A DNA stretch of 26,170 nt from CAYJHC01 sp964370075 (GCA_964370075.1 CAYJHC010000014.1:1-26170), one strand, 5' to 3'. Positions 1 through 8,905 are shown, counted from the first letter of the stretch. The notes: a model not told the origin generated them from the letters alone. Numbers and translations are program-made.

Positions 1-2
1 AT

Positions 3-134
3 AGTGTTCAAGAGCTGCTTGATGGAAAAGAAAAGGTAATGTCATTCTTTATTGGACAGGCGATGCGTCAACTTAAGGGTAAGGCAAGCCCGGCTAAAAT
101 AACGGAATTTGTAAAAGAGGAAGTGTTTAAATAA
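3..134 (+). CDS. gatB: GatB C-terminus (partial), Asp/Glu-tRNA amidotransferase subunit B
   Basis: This is the last 43 codons of a gene that begins before the window. The reading frame starting at base 3 ends in TAA at 132-134. The peptide contains FFIGQAMRQLKGKASP followed by an acidic tail ending EEVFK, which resembles the C-terminal YqeY-like tRNA-binding tail of GatB (typically a GQxMKxTKGKAxP motif). GatB is part of GatCAB, which converts mischarged Glu-tRNA(Gln) or Asp-tRNA(Asn) to the correct aminoacyl-tRNA. The call rests on this short tail only; a YqeY-type protein with the same domain is the alternative. Confidence 0.75.
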   Translation, partial: SVQELLDGKEKVMSFFIGQAMRQLKGKASPAKITEFVKEEVFK

Positions 135-146
135 GATTAACGCTAG

Positions 147-180
147 TAGTGCAGTAACAAAAGTTGCTGCACTATTATAT
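147..180 (+). terminator. Hairpin after gatB, probable terminator
   Basis: TAGTGCAG at 147-154 pairs with CTGCACTA at 167-174. Inside it AAC can pair with GTT around an AAAA loop. A short, imperfect T-rich stretch follows. It sits 13 bases after the gatB stop codon and just before a promoter, which fits a transcription terminator, although the T tract is weak. Confidence 0.6.
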
Positions 181-207
181 TGTCAATGAATTAATCTGTG
201 ATATAAT
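180..207 (+). promoter_or_regulatory. Sigma-A promoter with extended -10 for the TDT transporter
   Basis: TTGTCA at 180-185 and a perfect TATAAT at 202-207 are separated by 16 bases, with an extended -10 TG at 199-200. Transcription would begin near 214, leaving a short leader before the ATG at 232. Confidence 0.6.
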
Positions 208-231
208 AATAATAACTTTGGATTTAGCAAA

Positions 232-1215
232 ATGAAAGGCAGTAAAATAGAATACACTATGCGAATAAAAGAGAAAATAAGTAGACTAGAAAGGCTTCCT
301 GTTGCAATTCTACCATGTTTTGTAGGTGTGGCTTCATTAGGAAATATATATTACGGTTTCGGACATGAAATAATTAGAGAGATTAGTATAGCAGGTGCGG
401 CTATTGTATTGGCTTTATATATAGTAAAAATAGTTAAATTTCCAAAAGTAGTAAGAGCTGAGTATAATCAGGTGATTTCAGCGAGCATTTACCCAGGTTT
501 TTCAATGATAATAACCATAATTGGAAGCTATTTGCTGCCTTATAGCTATATGGTAGGGAAAACATTATGGATTGTTGGGATAGTCATGCATATTGTGCAT
601 ATAATTATATTTACATACAAAAATATAATTAGAAAACGGGTAATGGATACCTTTGTGCCAACTTGGTTTGTAACCTATGTTGGAATAGTAAATGCCGCAG
701 TAATTGGGAAAGATATGGATGCGGATGCGTTTCTAATGGGGCTAATATACTATGGAGTGGTTGGGTATTTAATAATAATGCCTTTGTTAATGTATAGATT
801 TATAAAATATGAGCTGAAGCCGTCTATGTATCACACTGTACCAGTAATTTTAGCTCCTTGCAGTTTGACCTTAGGTGGATATTTGACAATAGTAGATAAC
901 CCAGAAAATTGGCTGGTTGTTACGCTATATATATGTGTACTAATGTCATTGGTAGTTATTATCCGTATGCTTCCAAGGTTTTTTGCATATGATTTTCATC
1001 CGGGCTTTGCGGGGCTAACCTTCCCCATGGCTGCAGCTACTGTAACATCTGTAAAAATGGAAGGATTTTTGGAAGCCAATGGACATATAGAGCTGTTAAA
1101 TATAGTAGAAAATATTGCTAGTATACAACTTTATCTTACAACAATGATTATTGGATTTGTAGCATTAAATTTTTTGATAATGGGATATAGGATAAAGGAA
1201 AAAATTCGGTACTAA
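232..1215 (+). CDS. TDT-family (tellurite resistance/dicarboxylate transporter, SLAC1-like) membrane protein
   Basis: This is a 327-residue integral membrane protein with about ten hydrophobic segments and short charged loops. The early RLPVAILPCFVGVASLG stretch and the later FVPTWFVTYVGI stretch resemble the TDT family (TehA/Mae1/SLAC1 fold), whose members export or conduct anions such as C4-dicarboxylates, sulfite or chloride. The substrate cannot be told from sequence. The start at 232 lies about 18 bases after the predicted transcription start and has only a weak GGAT ribosome site; a Met at codon 10 (base 259) is an alternative with no better site. It appears to be monocistronic, with its own promoter and a 223-base gap to the next gene. 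Confidence 0.75.
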   Translation: MKGSKIEYTMRIKEKISRLERLPVAILPCFVGVASLGNIYYGFGHEIIREISIAGAAIVLALYIVKIVKFPKVVRAEYNQVISASIYPGFSMIITIIGSYLLPYSYMVGKTLWIVGIVMHIVHIIIFTYKNIIRKRVMDTFVPTWFVTYVGIVNAAVIGKDMDADAFLMGLIYYGVVGYLIIMPLLMYRFIKYELKPSMYHTVPVILAPCSLTLGGYLTIVDNPENWLVVTLYICVLMSLVVIIRMLPRFFAYDFHPGFAGLTFPMAAATVTSVKMEGFLEANGHIELLNIVENIASIQLYLTTMIIGFVALNFLIMGYRIKEKIRY

Positions 1216-1438
1216 CATAGAATGGAGAATATGACGGTATTATTTTAAAAGCAAGTTGTTGGTGGTTAAATTAGGGATACTTCTGACAACAGAATTGTAC
1301 AACTTGAGCATTGGTATTGAGGCATGGATTTGATGGGCAGCTCAAAATTGGGAATAGACTTATAACTTGATTTAGAAGCCAAATTAATATAGTGTGTAAG
1401 ATGGGTAAATAAGTGAGGATATAAAGAGGTCGAAAACA
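1216..1438. other. Intergenic region before the histidine kinase
   Basis: There is no convincing gene here. Minus-strand open frames overlap the kinase start and lack ribosome sites. No clear terminator for the transporter gene and no strong sigma-A promoter were found. TTGATT at 1367-1372 with TATAGT at 1388-1393 has only a 15-base spacer. AAGAGG at 1424-1429 is the ribosome site of the downstream kinase. Confidence 0.4.
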
Positions 1439-3874
1439 ATGAAGTATAACAAAGAAAAGCAGGAAACGCAACAGTTCCCCAAAATAACATTTAGGCTTTT
1501 ATTTGGGAGAAACATAGATTTAAGGGTTAAAATTTTTAATTTGCTGGGAATGGTTGGGACGCCAATATTTATTATTATGGCTGCATTGAACTATGCATCT
1601 TTAGGGGCAATACCTGCGCTAATATTAGTTATTGCTTGTATAGCGGTAATAGGAATGCTGGTTTATGCCAATAAAACAAGGCAATTTCAAGGTGCCTACA
1701 TGGCTGCTGTAGTCTTGGTGTTTATAGGAGCTTTTCCGTTAATGTTTTTTTCGGGAGGTGGATATGAAAGCGGAATGCCAGTCTTTTTTGTTTTTGCAAC
1801 AGTGTTTACAGTGTATATGCTTGAAGGAAAGAAAATAGTCTTCTTTCTTTTCGTGGAATTAGCAATATATGTTGGATGTTGTATTTTTGCCTTTTATTAT
1901 CCGGACACTGTTACAACATTTAGTACTACAGATACGAAAGTAATGGATATAATATTTGCATTTGTTACTGTTAGTATTGGGGTATCGGCCACTATGTATT
2001 TCCAATTTAGCATGTATCAAAATCAAGAAAAAGAATTGGTAAAGGCTAGAGAAAGTGCTGAAACTGCCAACAAGGCAAAAAGTACTTTTCTGGCTAGTAT
2101 AAGCCATGAAATAAGAACTCCTATCCATGTGATTTTGGGAATGAATGAAATGATACAGCGAAATGCTGACAGCGTGGAAGTAAAAAGATGTTCGGATAAA
2201 ATTAACGAGGCAAGTAGCATGTTGCAGGTCTTGGTAAATAATGTATTAGATGTAGCAAAGATTGAATCAGGGAAATTAGAGCTGATTGTAAAGGACTATA
2301 GGACAGGAAATTTAATTGGAGCTTTGCGTACAGTGGGGCAGGTATATTGTGATCAAAAGGACTTAGAATTCAGGTGTTTTGTAGAAGAAGATATTCCAGA
2401 TTCTCTCTATGGGGACGAAGATCAAATAAAGAAAATAATAACTAATTTATTAAGCAATGCAGCAAAGTATACTAGAGAGGGTAGTGTAACATTAACCATT
2501 AGTAAAGAGCCACGAGGCATGGACATTGTGAACCTTGTATTTTTAGTAGAAGATACAGGGATTGGAATCGAAGAAGCATATTTACCTAAATTATTTGACG
2601 AATATGCTAGGTTAGACCTTGAAAAAAACAGAGGTATTGAAGGAACTGGACTTGGGCTTGCAATTGTGAAAGAGTTATGTTCAGCAATGAAGGGTGATAT
2701 AGAAGTTGAAAGTGAATATGGTAAAGGGAGTAAGTTTATAGTGAAAATTCCTCAGAGAATTTCTTTGATGGAAATCCCAGTGGATGAAAATGCGAGCGCC
2801 TTTACAATATTAGCTCCAAAAGGGAGGGTTCTAATTGTAGATGATAATGAGGAAAATCTGCTTGTAATTGATTCGTTGCTTAAACGAACAAAACTTGATG
2901 TGGTGACAGTATTATCAGGAAAAGAAGCTATTAAAACTGTGAAGAAAAAGGATTTTCATGTAATATTTATGGACTATATGATGCCAGAACTTAATGGAAT
3001 TGAAACTTATAGAATGTTGAAAAAAATTCCAGGATTTAATACTCCGGTAGTAGCGCTTACGGCAAATGCTGTGTCGGGAATTGAACAGGATTTGTTAAAT
3101 GAAGGTTTTGCGGATTTTGCATCGAAACCAATTCATTGGGATAAGCTAGAGGATCTAATAATCAGATATCTTCCTAAAGATTTGGTAGAAGTAGTTCCAC
3201 TAACAGAAACCGATGGAGGAAAATATAAAGAAATCTATAAGAAACTTGGTGATAACTTGAATAAATATGGCATAGATATGGATAAAGCCATTAGTTACTT
3301 TGATGGATCTGTAGAACAGTATAAAAAAACTGCTGAACTTTTAACAAGCAGACATGGCGAAGAAATGAATAAAATGAAAGATTTGTTGAAGAATGATGAT
3401 TATGAAAATATCCGTTTTCTGGTGCATGCGTTAAAGGGAAAAGGGAAAAATATGGGAATGGATAAACTGTCATCTGTTTCGGGAGAAGTCGAAAGCTTAT
3501 GTGCTTCAGGAGCTTATCTGGAAGCTAGAAGTTTAATGCCGTATTTGATCTATCAATGGGAGCGTGGCTGGAAAGGTTTAGATTATTTGGTAGCGGAGTT
3601 AGATAGTATTGCGCCAAAAACTTTGAAAATTGACCAAACAGAAGAAGGTTTTAGCCAAGTAGAAATTGAAGAGTGCATAAATTTAATACCTAAGCATTTA
3701 GATGAGTTAAGGCATAAACCATTAATTACTTGTTTAGAGAAAATTCTAGCAGTGGAAGAAAATGAAGAAGGGAAAAAATTATTGCAAAAGGCCATATTAG
3801 AAACAAAATCATTTGAACTTGAAAGTGCAGGTGTAGAAATAAATAAGTACTTAAAAATGAAAGGCAGGGGTTAG
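1439..3874 (+). CDS. Membrane hybrid sensor histidine kinase (HisKA-HATPase-REC-Hpt)
   Basis: This 811-residue kinase packs a full phosphorelay into one chain. About six hydrophobic segments lie in residues 30-190, with very short loops, so the signal is probably sensed in or at the membrane. The HisKA box SHEIRTP puts the phospho-acceptor at His223. The ATPase domain has an N box near residue 334, DTGIGI near 371 and GTGLGLAI near 402. A receiver domain (VLIVDDN start) has its phospho-acceptor Asp512 in FMDYMMPE and the conserved SKP lysine. A C-terminal Hpt domain has His663 in VHALKGKGKNMG. AAGAGG lies nine bases before the ATG. The response-regulator gene starts one base after its stop codon, so the two are almost certainly partners. 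No PAS or extracellular sensor domain is visible, and the stimulus is unknown. Confidence 0.93.
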   Translation: MKYNKEKQETQQFPKITFRLLFGRNIDLRVKIFNLLGMVGTPIFIIMAALNYASLGAIPALILVIACIAVIGMLVYANKTRQFQGAYMAAVVLVFIGAFPLMFFSGGGYESGMPVFFVFATVFTVYMLEGKKIVFFLFVELAIYVGCCIFAFYYPDTVTTFSTTDTKVMDIIFAFVTVSIGVSATMYFQFSMYQNQEKELVKARESAETANKAKSTFLASISHEIRTPIHVILGMNEMIQRNADSVEVKRCSDKINEASSMLQVLVNNVLDVAKIESGKLELIVKDYRTGNLIGALRTVGQVYCDQKDLEFRCFVEEDIPDSLYGDEDQIKKIITNLLSNAAKYTREGSVTLTISKEPRGMDIVNLVFLVEDTGIGIEEAYLPKLFDEYARLDLEKNRGIEGTGLGLAIVKELCSAMKGDIEVESEYGKGSKFIVKIPQRISLMEIPVDENASAFTILAPKGRVLIVDDNEENLLVIDSLLKRTKLDVVTVLSGKEAIKTVKKKDFHVIFMDYMMPELNGIETYRMLKKIPGFNTPVVALTANAVSGIEQDLLNEGFADFASKPIHWDKLEDLIIRYLPKDLVEVVPLTETDGGKYKEIYKKLGDNLNKYGIDMDKAISYFDGSVEQYKKTAELLTSRHGEEMNKMKDLLKNDDYENIRFLVHALKGKGKNMGMDKLSSVSGEVESLCASGAYLEARSLMPYLIYQWERGWKGLDYLVAELDSIAPKTLKIDQTEEGFSQVEIEECINLIPKHLDELRHKPLITCLEKILAVEENEEGKKLLQKAILETKSFELESAGVEINKYLKMKGRG

Positions 3875-3875
3875 T

Positions 3876-4463
3876 ATGGATTTTAAAGAGAGGGTATTAG
3901 TGGTAGATGATGATTTTACCCTACTAGAGCAAGCAGAATCAATATTGGAAGTGGAGTATGTAGTTAGCCTTGCTCCTTCTGGAGAAAAGGCTATTAAGTT
4001 TCTTGAAAGTGGTTATGGCGTGGACTTAATACTATTAGATATATTAATGCCAGACATGGACGGATATGAAACTCTTGAGAAAATCAGAAAAATAGCGGGA
4101 TATAAGAATGTCCCTGTGATTTTTTTGACTAGTTTATCTGATCCGGAGGCTGAAATGCAAAGCTTATCTAGTGGGGCAGCTGACTTTATTAATAAACCAT
4201 TTAATCCTGGAATTTTACTTTCTAGAATTAGCTTAAGGCTTAAGGCTGGGAACCAGCTAGACGGAAAGAAGTTGGCTGCGTTAGAAGAACCACTGACTGA
4301 ATCTGAGCTTAGAGTTGCAAAGTTATTAGCAAAGTTTTATAGTAATGAAGAAATTTGTCAAGAATTGAATTATGCTTTAGACTCTGTAAAAAAACTTGTA
4401 TCTAGAGTCTTAATGAAATTGGAAATTAAAAATAGAAGAGATATAAAGGTGTATTTTAAGTAG
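3876..4463 (+). CDS. Response regulator, REC plus LuxR/GerE-type HTH
   Basis: This 195-residue protein has an N-terminal receiver with the acidic pocket VVDDD at residues 9-13, phospho-acceptor Asp55 in ILLDILMPDMDGYE, the switch Thr/Ser in FLTSLSD, and a conserved NKPF lysine. The C-terminal ~60 residues, beginning LTESELRVAKLLAK, match the GerE/LuxR helix-turn-helix pattern, so it is a DNA-binding transcription factor. It follows the hybrid kinase with a one-base gap and presumably receives phosphate from the kinase's Hpt domain. The promoters it controls are unknown; the ABC exporter downstream is a candidate target by context only. Confidence 0.9.
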   Translation: MDFKERVLVVDDDFTLLEQAESILEVEYVVSLAPSGEKAIKFLESGYGVDLILLDILMPDMDGYETLEKIRKIAGYKNVPVIFLTSLSDPEAEMQSLSSGAADFINKPFNPGILLSRISLRLKAGNQLDGKKLAALEEPLTESELRVAKLLAKFYSNEEICQELNYALDSVKKLVSRVLMKLEIKNRRDIKVYFK

Positions 4464-4520
4464 GCTGTAGAAGAATGAACAGTATACCTAATGATGAGAT
4501 TTAGAGTAAGGAGGGAGCTT

Positions 4521-5636
4521 TTGCAGGGGATGTTATATAAAGATTTTAAACAGTTGGTCCTAGATGAAAGGCCTCTAATTGATGTTCGAGCTCCAATAGA
4601 ATTCGAAAAAGGTGCTTTTGAAACAAGTGTAAATATACCTATTATGGATGATGAAGAGCGTAAGATGGTAGGTATAGTGTATAAACATAAAGGGGAAGAA
4701 GAAGCGACTAAGTTAGGCTTAGGTCTTGTTTCGGGAGAAAATAAAGAAGAAAAACTAAATAAGTGGAACTCTGTGCTGGAAAATCATCCTAAGGCAGTGT
4801 TTTACTGCTTCAGAGGAGGCTCTAGGTCTGCATACGCACAAAAGTGGATGAAAGAATCTTTTGATGTAGATGTTCCTCGCATTGAAGGGGGATATAAATA
4901 TTTTCGTAGCTTTGCTATTAGAACTTTGCTCCCAGAAAATATAAAGGTGAAACCTGTAGTTTTGGGAGGATATACTGGGTCAGGGAAAACTATTCTTTTG
5001 AAAAAATTTGATAATTTTGTAGATTTGGAAGGAATCGCAAATCATAGAGGATCCAGCTTTGGAGCCCATGCAACTCCTCAACCAACTCAAATCAACTTTG
5101 AAAATAATTTGGCTTTCGATTTAATTAGAAAAGAGGCCAAAGGGTTTGAATACATAATTATGGAAGATGAAGGTCGACATATAGGCAAGAATTTTCTTCC
5201 GCCACCTTTCCAGGAGTACTTTAGAAGTGCGGAAGTAGTAATTGTAGATGTTCCCTTAGAAAAAAGGATTCAGATTACTTTAGAGGAATATGTAACTGCT
5301 GCACAGAAGGAATATACAGATATGTATGGGTTAGAAGAAGGCTATGAAAAATGGCGTGAGGTTAATCAAAATAACATAATGAGGCTAGAGCGTAGGTTAG
5401 GGAAGCAAAAACTTCAAGAAGCCTTAGTCTATTTTGAAAAAGCATATGAATATCAAATGAAGACTGGAAAAATTGATGCTCATGAAATATGGATAAGTCT
5501 TTTCTTGAAAGAGTATTTTGATAAGGCTTATCAATATCAAATAAAAAAAGACACTAGAGAGGTTGCTTTTAGGGGTAATGAAAAAGAAGTGGTAGAATTT
5601 CTAAAAGAGCGTTATTCTGGACACATTTTGGGGTAG
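4521..5636 (+). CDS. mnmH: tRNA 2-selenouridine synthase
   Basis: MnmH (SelU, YbbB) replaces sulfur by selenium in 2-thiouridine at the wobble position of Lys, Glu and Gln tRNAs, using selenophosphate. The N-terminal rhodanese domain has LIDVRAPIEF and a catalytic loop CFRGGSRS with Cys96. The C-terminal P-loop domain has GGYTGSGKT at residues 149-157. The 371-residue length is normal. I choose a TTG start at 4521 because AGGAGG at 4509-4514 lies six bases upstream and the protein then begins just before the rhodanese domain. An in-frame ATG at 4491 has no ribosome site and ATG 4530 is badly spaced. The gene implies that the organism makes selenophosphate (selD elsewhere). It sits between a two-component pair and an ABC exporter, with no obvious functional link to either. 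Confidence 0.93.
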   Translation: MQGMLYKDFKQLVLDERPLIDVRAPIEFEKGAFETSVNIPIMDDEERKMVGIVYKHKGEEEATKLGLGLVSGENKEEKLNKWNSVLENHPKAVFYCFRGGSRSAYAQKWMKESFDVDVPRIEGGYKYFRSFAIRTLLPENIKVKPVVLGGYTGSGKTILLKKFDNFVDLEGIANHRGSSFGAHATPQPTQINFENNLAFDLIRKEAKGFEYIIMEDEGRHIGKNFLPPPFQEYFRSAEVVIVDVPLEKRIQITLEEYVTAAQKEYTDMYGLEEGYEKWREVNQNNIMRLERRLGKQKLQEALVYFEKAYEYQMKTGKIDAHEIWISLFLKEYFDKAYQYQIKKDTREVAFRGNEKEVVEFLKERYSGHILG

Positions 5637-5649
5637 GAGGAGTGGCAAA

Positions 5650-6483
5650 TTGAATCCTATTATAATAAATAATTTTTCTAAAAACTATGGCGATGTAAGT
5701 GCTGTAAAGAATTTGAGTTTGGAAGTCCCAAAAGGTGAAATAGTGGGCTTTGTAGGGAAAAATGGTGCAGGCAAGAGCACAACAATAAGAGGCGTATTAA
5801 ATTTCATTTCTCCAACTCAAGGGAGTATTACGGTATTTGGTTATGATAGTGTAAAAGAAAGTAAGAAAATTAGAGAAAAAGTTGCTTATATTCCAAGTGA
5901 AGCTGTATTTTATGACAACTTAACTTGCAGGCAGGTGCTTAAGTTTGCGGCAAAGTTTACTAATGCCACTAATGAAAATATTCAAGAATTGGCAGATTAT
6001 TTTGAATTGGATTTGGACAAAAAGGTGGAGGAATTAAGCCTTGGAAATAGAAAAAAACTTTCTTTGATTCAAGGGTTCATAAAAAAAGCAGAACTCTTGA
6101 TTTTAGATGAACCTACCAGTGGGCTTGACCCATTGATGCAAGGGAAATTTTTTCAATATTTGCTAAATGAAAAAGCAAAAGGGACTACTATTTTTCTCTC
6201 TAGTCATAATTTAAGTGAAGTGGAGAAATACTGTGACAAAGTTGCCATAATTAAAGATGGGCAGCTGATAGATTATTTTGACATGAAAAATATGATTATT
6301 AAACTAAAACAAATAGTTACTTACACTACAGTAGATGGAATTGAGGAAACTTTTCAAGTTGAAGGCGATATAAATGAAGTCGTACGACAGTTGTCAAAAT
6401 TAAATTTAGCACAGTTAGAAATAAAAGGAAAGTCTGTTGAAGAGGAATTTCTTGACTACTATACGGAGGCAAAAAATGAATAA
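5650..6483 (+). CDS. ABC transporter ATP-binding protein
   Basis: This 277-residue ATPase has Walker A GKNGAGKST near residue 37, an ABC signature LSLGNRKKL, Walker B LLILDEPTSGLDP and the H-loop histidine in SSHNLSEVE. A degenerate C-terminal regulatory extension follows, as in DrrA/CcmA-like exporters. It starts with TTG at 5650; AGGAGG at 5635-5640 overlaps the stop codon of the preceding mnmH gene and lies nine bases upstream, suggesting translational coupling. The following permease overlaps its end by eight bases. The pair forms an ABC-2-type exporter of unknown substrate, possibly a lipid, peptide or antimicrobial, and could be controlled by the upstream two-component system. Confidence 0.93.
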   Translation: MNPIIINNFSKNYGDVSAVKNLSLEVPKGEIVGFVGKNGAGKSTTIRGVLNFISPTQGSITVFGYDSVKESKKIREKVAYIPSEAVFYDNLTCRQVLKFAAKFTNATNENIQELADYFELDLDKKVEELSLGNRKKLSLIQGFIKKAELLILDEPTSGLDPLMQGKFFQYLLNEKAKGTTIFLSSHNLSEVEKYCDKVAIIKDGQLIDYFDMKNMIIKLKQIVTYTTVDGIEETFQVEGDINEVVRQLSKLNLAQLEIKGKSVEEEFLDYYTEAKNE

Positions 6484-7279
6484 TATTATTAAGATTTTTG
6501 TTTTCGGAATATTAGTGAACAAGAAAAGAATAATTGGTTGGACAATTGGCATTGTAGCTATGATGGCCATATATATGGTGTTTTTTCCTTCGGTAAATGA
6601 TATGGCTAGTCTAAAGTTCGATGCTATGCCGGAAGAACTGTTAGGGCTTTTTGGAATGGAAAACATGACTGATCTAGGCAATTATTCATCTTATTTTGGA
6701 ATGATTTATCAGCTTGTTTTGATTGCTTTATCAATTTATGGGGGAACATTTGCTTCTGCCATAATTATTGGTGAAGAAAAGAACAAGTCGATTGAGTTTC
6801 TAGGAGCTCTTCATGTCAGTCGGGCAGAAATATATGTGAGTAAATATCTGCTGGTTACCTTTTCCTTATTAGTGGTGATGATTCTATCTACTGTGACGAC
6901 GATTGTTTGCGGAATTAGTGTCGGTGGAGAAACGTATAGCTTTAATGAAATCGTTAGGATGAGCATGGTCTCTACTCTAGTACCTTTGTTTTTTAGCGGA
7001 GTAGCTTTATTGTTATCGGGAGTTAATCCGAAGGTGGGTACTGGAGCTGTATGTGGCTTTGCAGTTTTAGTAAGTTACTTAATTGGATATTTAGGACAAA
7101 TCCTTGGAGAAAATGGAGAATTTATTAGATACTTCTCTCCCTTTGAGGTAATAGGACCCATTAGCGTTTTAGAAGCTAACTCATATTTATTAATAGCGAT
7201 TGTAATATACGGGCTTGTGTATATAAGTGCAGTAGTTGTAGGAGGTCTTTTTTATAATAGGAGAGACTTTATGCTATAA
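6476..7279 (+). CDS. ABC-2 type transporter permease
   Basis: This 267-residue protein has about six hydrophobic segments: one near the N-terminus (IIGWTIGIVAMMAIYMVFFP), then a polar stretch, then five clustered segments, the usual ABC-2 permease layout. The conserved terminal NRRDFML fits the RRD ending of this family. I place the start at 6476, preceded by GGAGG at 6465-6469, rather than at an upstream in-frame codon inside the ATPase gene. The eight-base overlap with the ATPase gene indicates co-translation. The substrate is unknown. Confidence 0.9.
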   Translation: MNNIIKIFVFGILVNKKRIIGWTIGIVAMMAIYMVFFPSVNDMASLKFDAMPEELLGLFGMENMTDLGNYSSYFGMIYQLVLIALSIYGGTFASAIIIGEEKNKSIEFLGALHVSRAEIYVSKYLLVTFSLLVVMILSTVTTIVCGISVGGETYSFNEIVRMSMVSTLVPLFFSGVALLLSGVNPKVGTGAVCGFAVLVSYLIGYLGQILGENGEFIRYFSPFEVIGPISVLEANSYLLIAIVIYGLVYISAVVVGGLFYNRRDFML

Positions 7280-7384
7280 TCTGCATAACTTGGAGAATTT
7301 CTATAAGAACCTGTCATAATGAAGTAAATTATATCCGAAAGGCGCCTTGTGCTTTGAAAACAATGATCTTAGCCGTAAGAAAAC

Positions 7385-7483
7385 AAAAGAGCCTTGATTG
7401 TGAAGAACTGTATCAACATCTTGCCCAACAAAATTTTAGTTAGGTGTAGTAGTAGATGCAATCCGAAAAATCAAGGCTCTTTT
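7385..7483. terminator. Long-loop inverted repeat between convergent genes, probable bidirectional terminator
   Basis: A perfect 15-base inverted repeat (AAAAGAGCCTTGATT at 7385-7399, AATCAAGGCTCTTTT at 7469-7483) encloses about 69 bases. Each arm ends in a run that becomes U-rich in the outgoing transcript, which suits bidirectional termination between the ABC permease (plus) and gad (minus). The large loop is unusual for an intrinsic terminator. The surrounding 7330-7460 sequence is somewhat GC-richer than its neighbours and contains a 26-codon open frame at 7363-7443 that I do not recognise; it may be a remnant of an inserted element. Confidence 0.55.
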
Positions 7484-7486
7484 TGA

Positions 7487-8905
7487 TTAGTGAGTAAATC
7501 CGTAAGAATCAGTTTGGTTTGCGTGAACGGTTACATGAGCTTTGTTTAGGACTTCTATGGCTTCGTCAAATGTATCTACTAGCTGGTTTGCCATGCTGTG
7601 GGAAAAATCTGCTCTACAAACAATTCTTTGCACAATTTTTTCCTCTAAACAACTAGGCAGTGGATAGGTGGGAACTTGCCATCCTTTCATCATTAACCTG
7701 TCTGACAGATCATATAGAGTCCAACCGACATCTGCATTATCTTTTAACTTATAACAAAGTATAGGTAATTCGGTTCCTTCATTATAGAAATCGAAGAGGT
7801 CATACTTCTTCAGTCGCTCACAGATCATCTGAGCTACCTGAGAGGTTTTAAGATGGATTTCTTGCATTCCAGAAAATCCGTATCTGAAGAATACATAGTA
7901 CTGCGCAATAATTTGACTAGCGCTTCTAGAGAAGTTTACGCCTAATGTTGTAAGAGAGCCTCCTAAGTAGCTTACGTCAAATGAAAGTTTTTTTGGAACA
8001 AAAGATTTCTCCTTCCAAACGACCCAACCTATTCCAGGATACACTAGGCCGTACTTATGACCTGAGGTGGAAATAGAAACAACATTTTTCAACCTGAAAT
8101 CCCACTTTAAATGTTTGTTTGTGAAAGGTGCAAACATAGCTCCGGAAGCACCATCGACATGTATGGGTATCTTATGCTCGGCTGATTTATTATATTCCTC
8201 TACAGCGGCATCTAAGCGTTCGATATCGTCATAAGAGCCTGTATAAGTTACTCCTAAAATAGGTACTATGCCGATAGTATATTCGTCAATTGCATCAATT
8301 GCTGCAGAAACATCTAATGTCAAGGAGTCTTCGGTTAAAGGGACTTCTCGTAACTCTACATCCCAAAATGTAGAAAATTTCTCCCAACAAACTTGGTATG
8401 CTGATGAGATAATTAAATTTGGTGTTTTTTCAGTGCAACCTCCAAATGGCATTTTCTTTTTCTTTGCATATTCTTCCCAACGGACTTTCATGGCCATTCC
8501 TGCAAGCTGGCAGGCTTCGCTAGAACCTATAGTTGAGGTTCCTATGAAGTCAGCTCCTGGTGCATTCCACAGTTTGGCCAGGATATTAATACACCTTTCT
8601 TCAATTTCGGCAGTTTGTGGATATTCGGTTTTGTCAATTGAGTTTTTTGAAAGGCTGTTTGCGATTAGAGTCTTGGCTTCTGGATCCATGTAGGTTTGAC
8701 AAAATGTAGCTAGGTTTTGTCTTGCAGAGCCTTCTGAAATTAAAAAGGTATCAATAAGATGTGCTGCATGAGCTGGTGGAACTACAAAGTCATTTAATTC
8801 TTCTTTAGGAAGAATATCACCTTCGGCCAATTCGTATAGCCAAGTTTGATTTGCAATTCTATCAATACGCTCTTTGCGATGTGTATGGAATGTTTTTTTA
8901 GACAT
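7487..8905 (-). CDS. gadB: Glutamate decarboxylase (PLP-dependent)
   Basis: This 472-residue enzyme belongs to the GadA/GadB family, which converts L-glutamate to GABA and CO2, consuming a proton. PLP-binding features are IGSSEACQLAG near residue 127, the HVDGASG aspartate D251, and the Schiff-base lysine K284 in STSGHKYGLVYPG. Length matches the E. coli enzymes (466). I start at 8905 because TAAGGAGGT lies a few bases upstream and the homologous N-terminus begins there; the longer open frame to 9022 adds a tail without support. The protein ends in ...SYGFTH; enteric GadB also has a histidine near its end that closes the active site at neutral pH, so the terminal His may play that part (inference). 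No glutamate/GABA antiporter gene adjoins it. Confidence 0.95.
   Translation of the reverse strand: MSKKTFHTHRKERIDRIANQTWLYELAEGDILPKEELNDFVVPPAHAAHLIDTFLISEGSARQNLATFCQTYMDPEAKTLIANSLSKNSIDKTEYPQTAEIEERCINILAKLWNAPGADFIGTSTIGSSEACQLAGMAMKVRWEEYAKKKKMPFGGCTEKTPNLIISSAYQVCWEKFSTFWDVELREVPLTEDSLTLDVSAAIDAIDEYTIGIVPILGVTYTGSYDDIERLDAAVEEYNKSAEHKIPIHVDGASGAMFAPFTNKHLKWDFRLKNVVSISTSGHKYGLVYPGIGWVVWKEKSFVPKKLSFDVSYLGGSLTTLGVNFSRSASQIIAQYYVFFRYGFSGMQEIHLKTSQVAQMICERLKKYDLFDFYNEGTELPILCYKLKDNADVGWTLYDLSDRLMMKGWQVPTYPLPSCLEEKIVQRIVCRADFSHSMANQLVDTFDEAIEVLNKAHVTVHANQTDSYGFTH

Noticed and set aside
8268..8693. 141-codon plus-strand frame inside gad
   Set aside because: Antisense shadow of the glutamate decarboxylase gene with no start signal.
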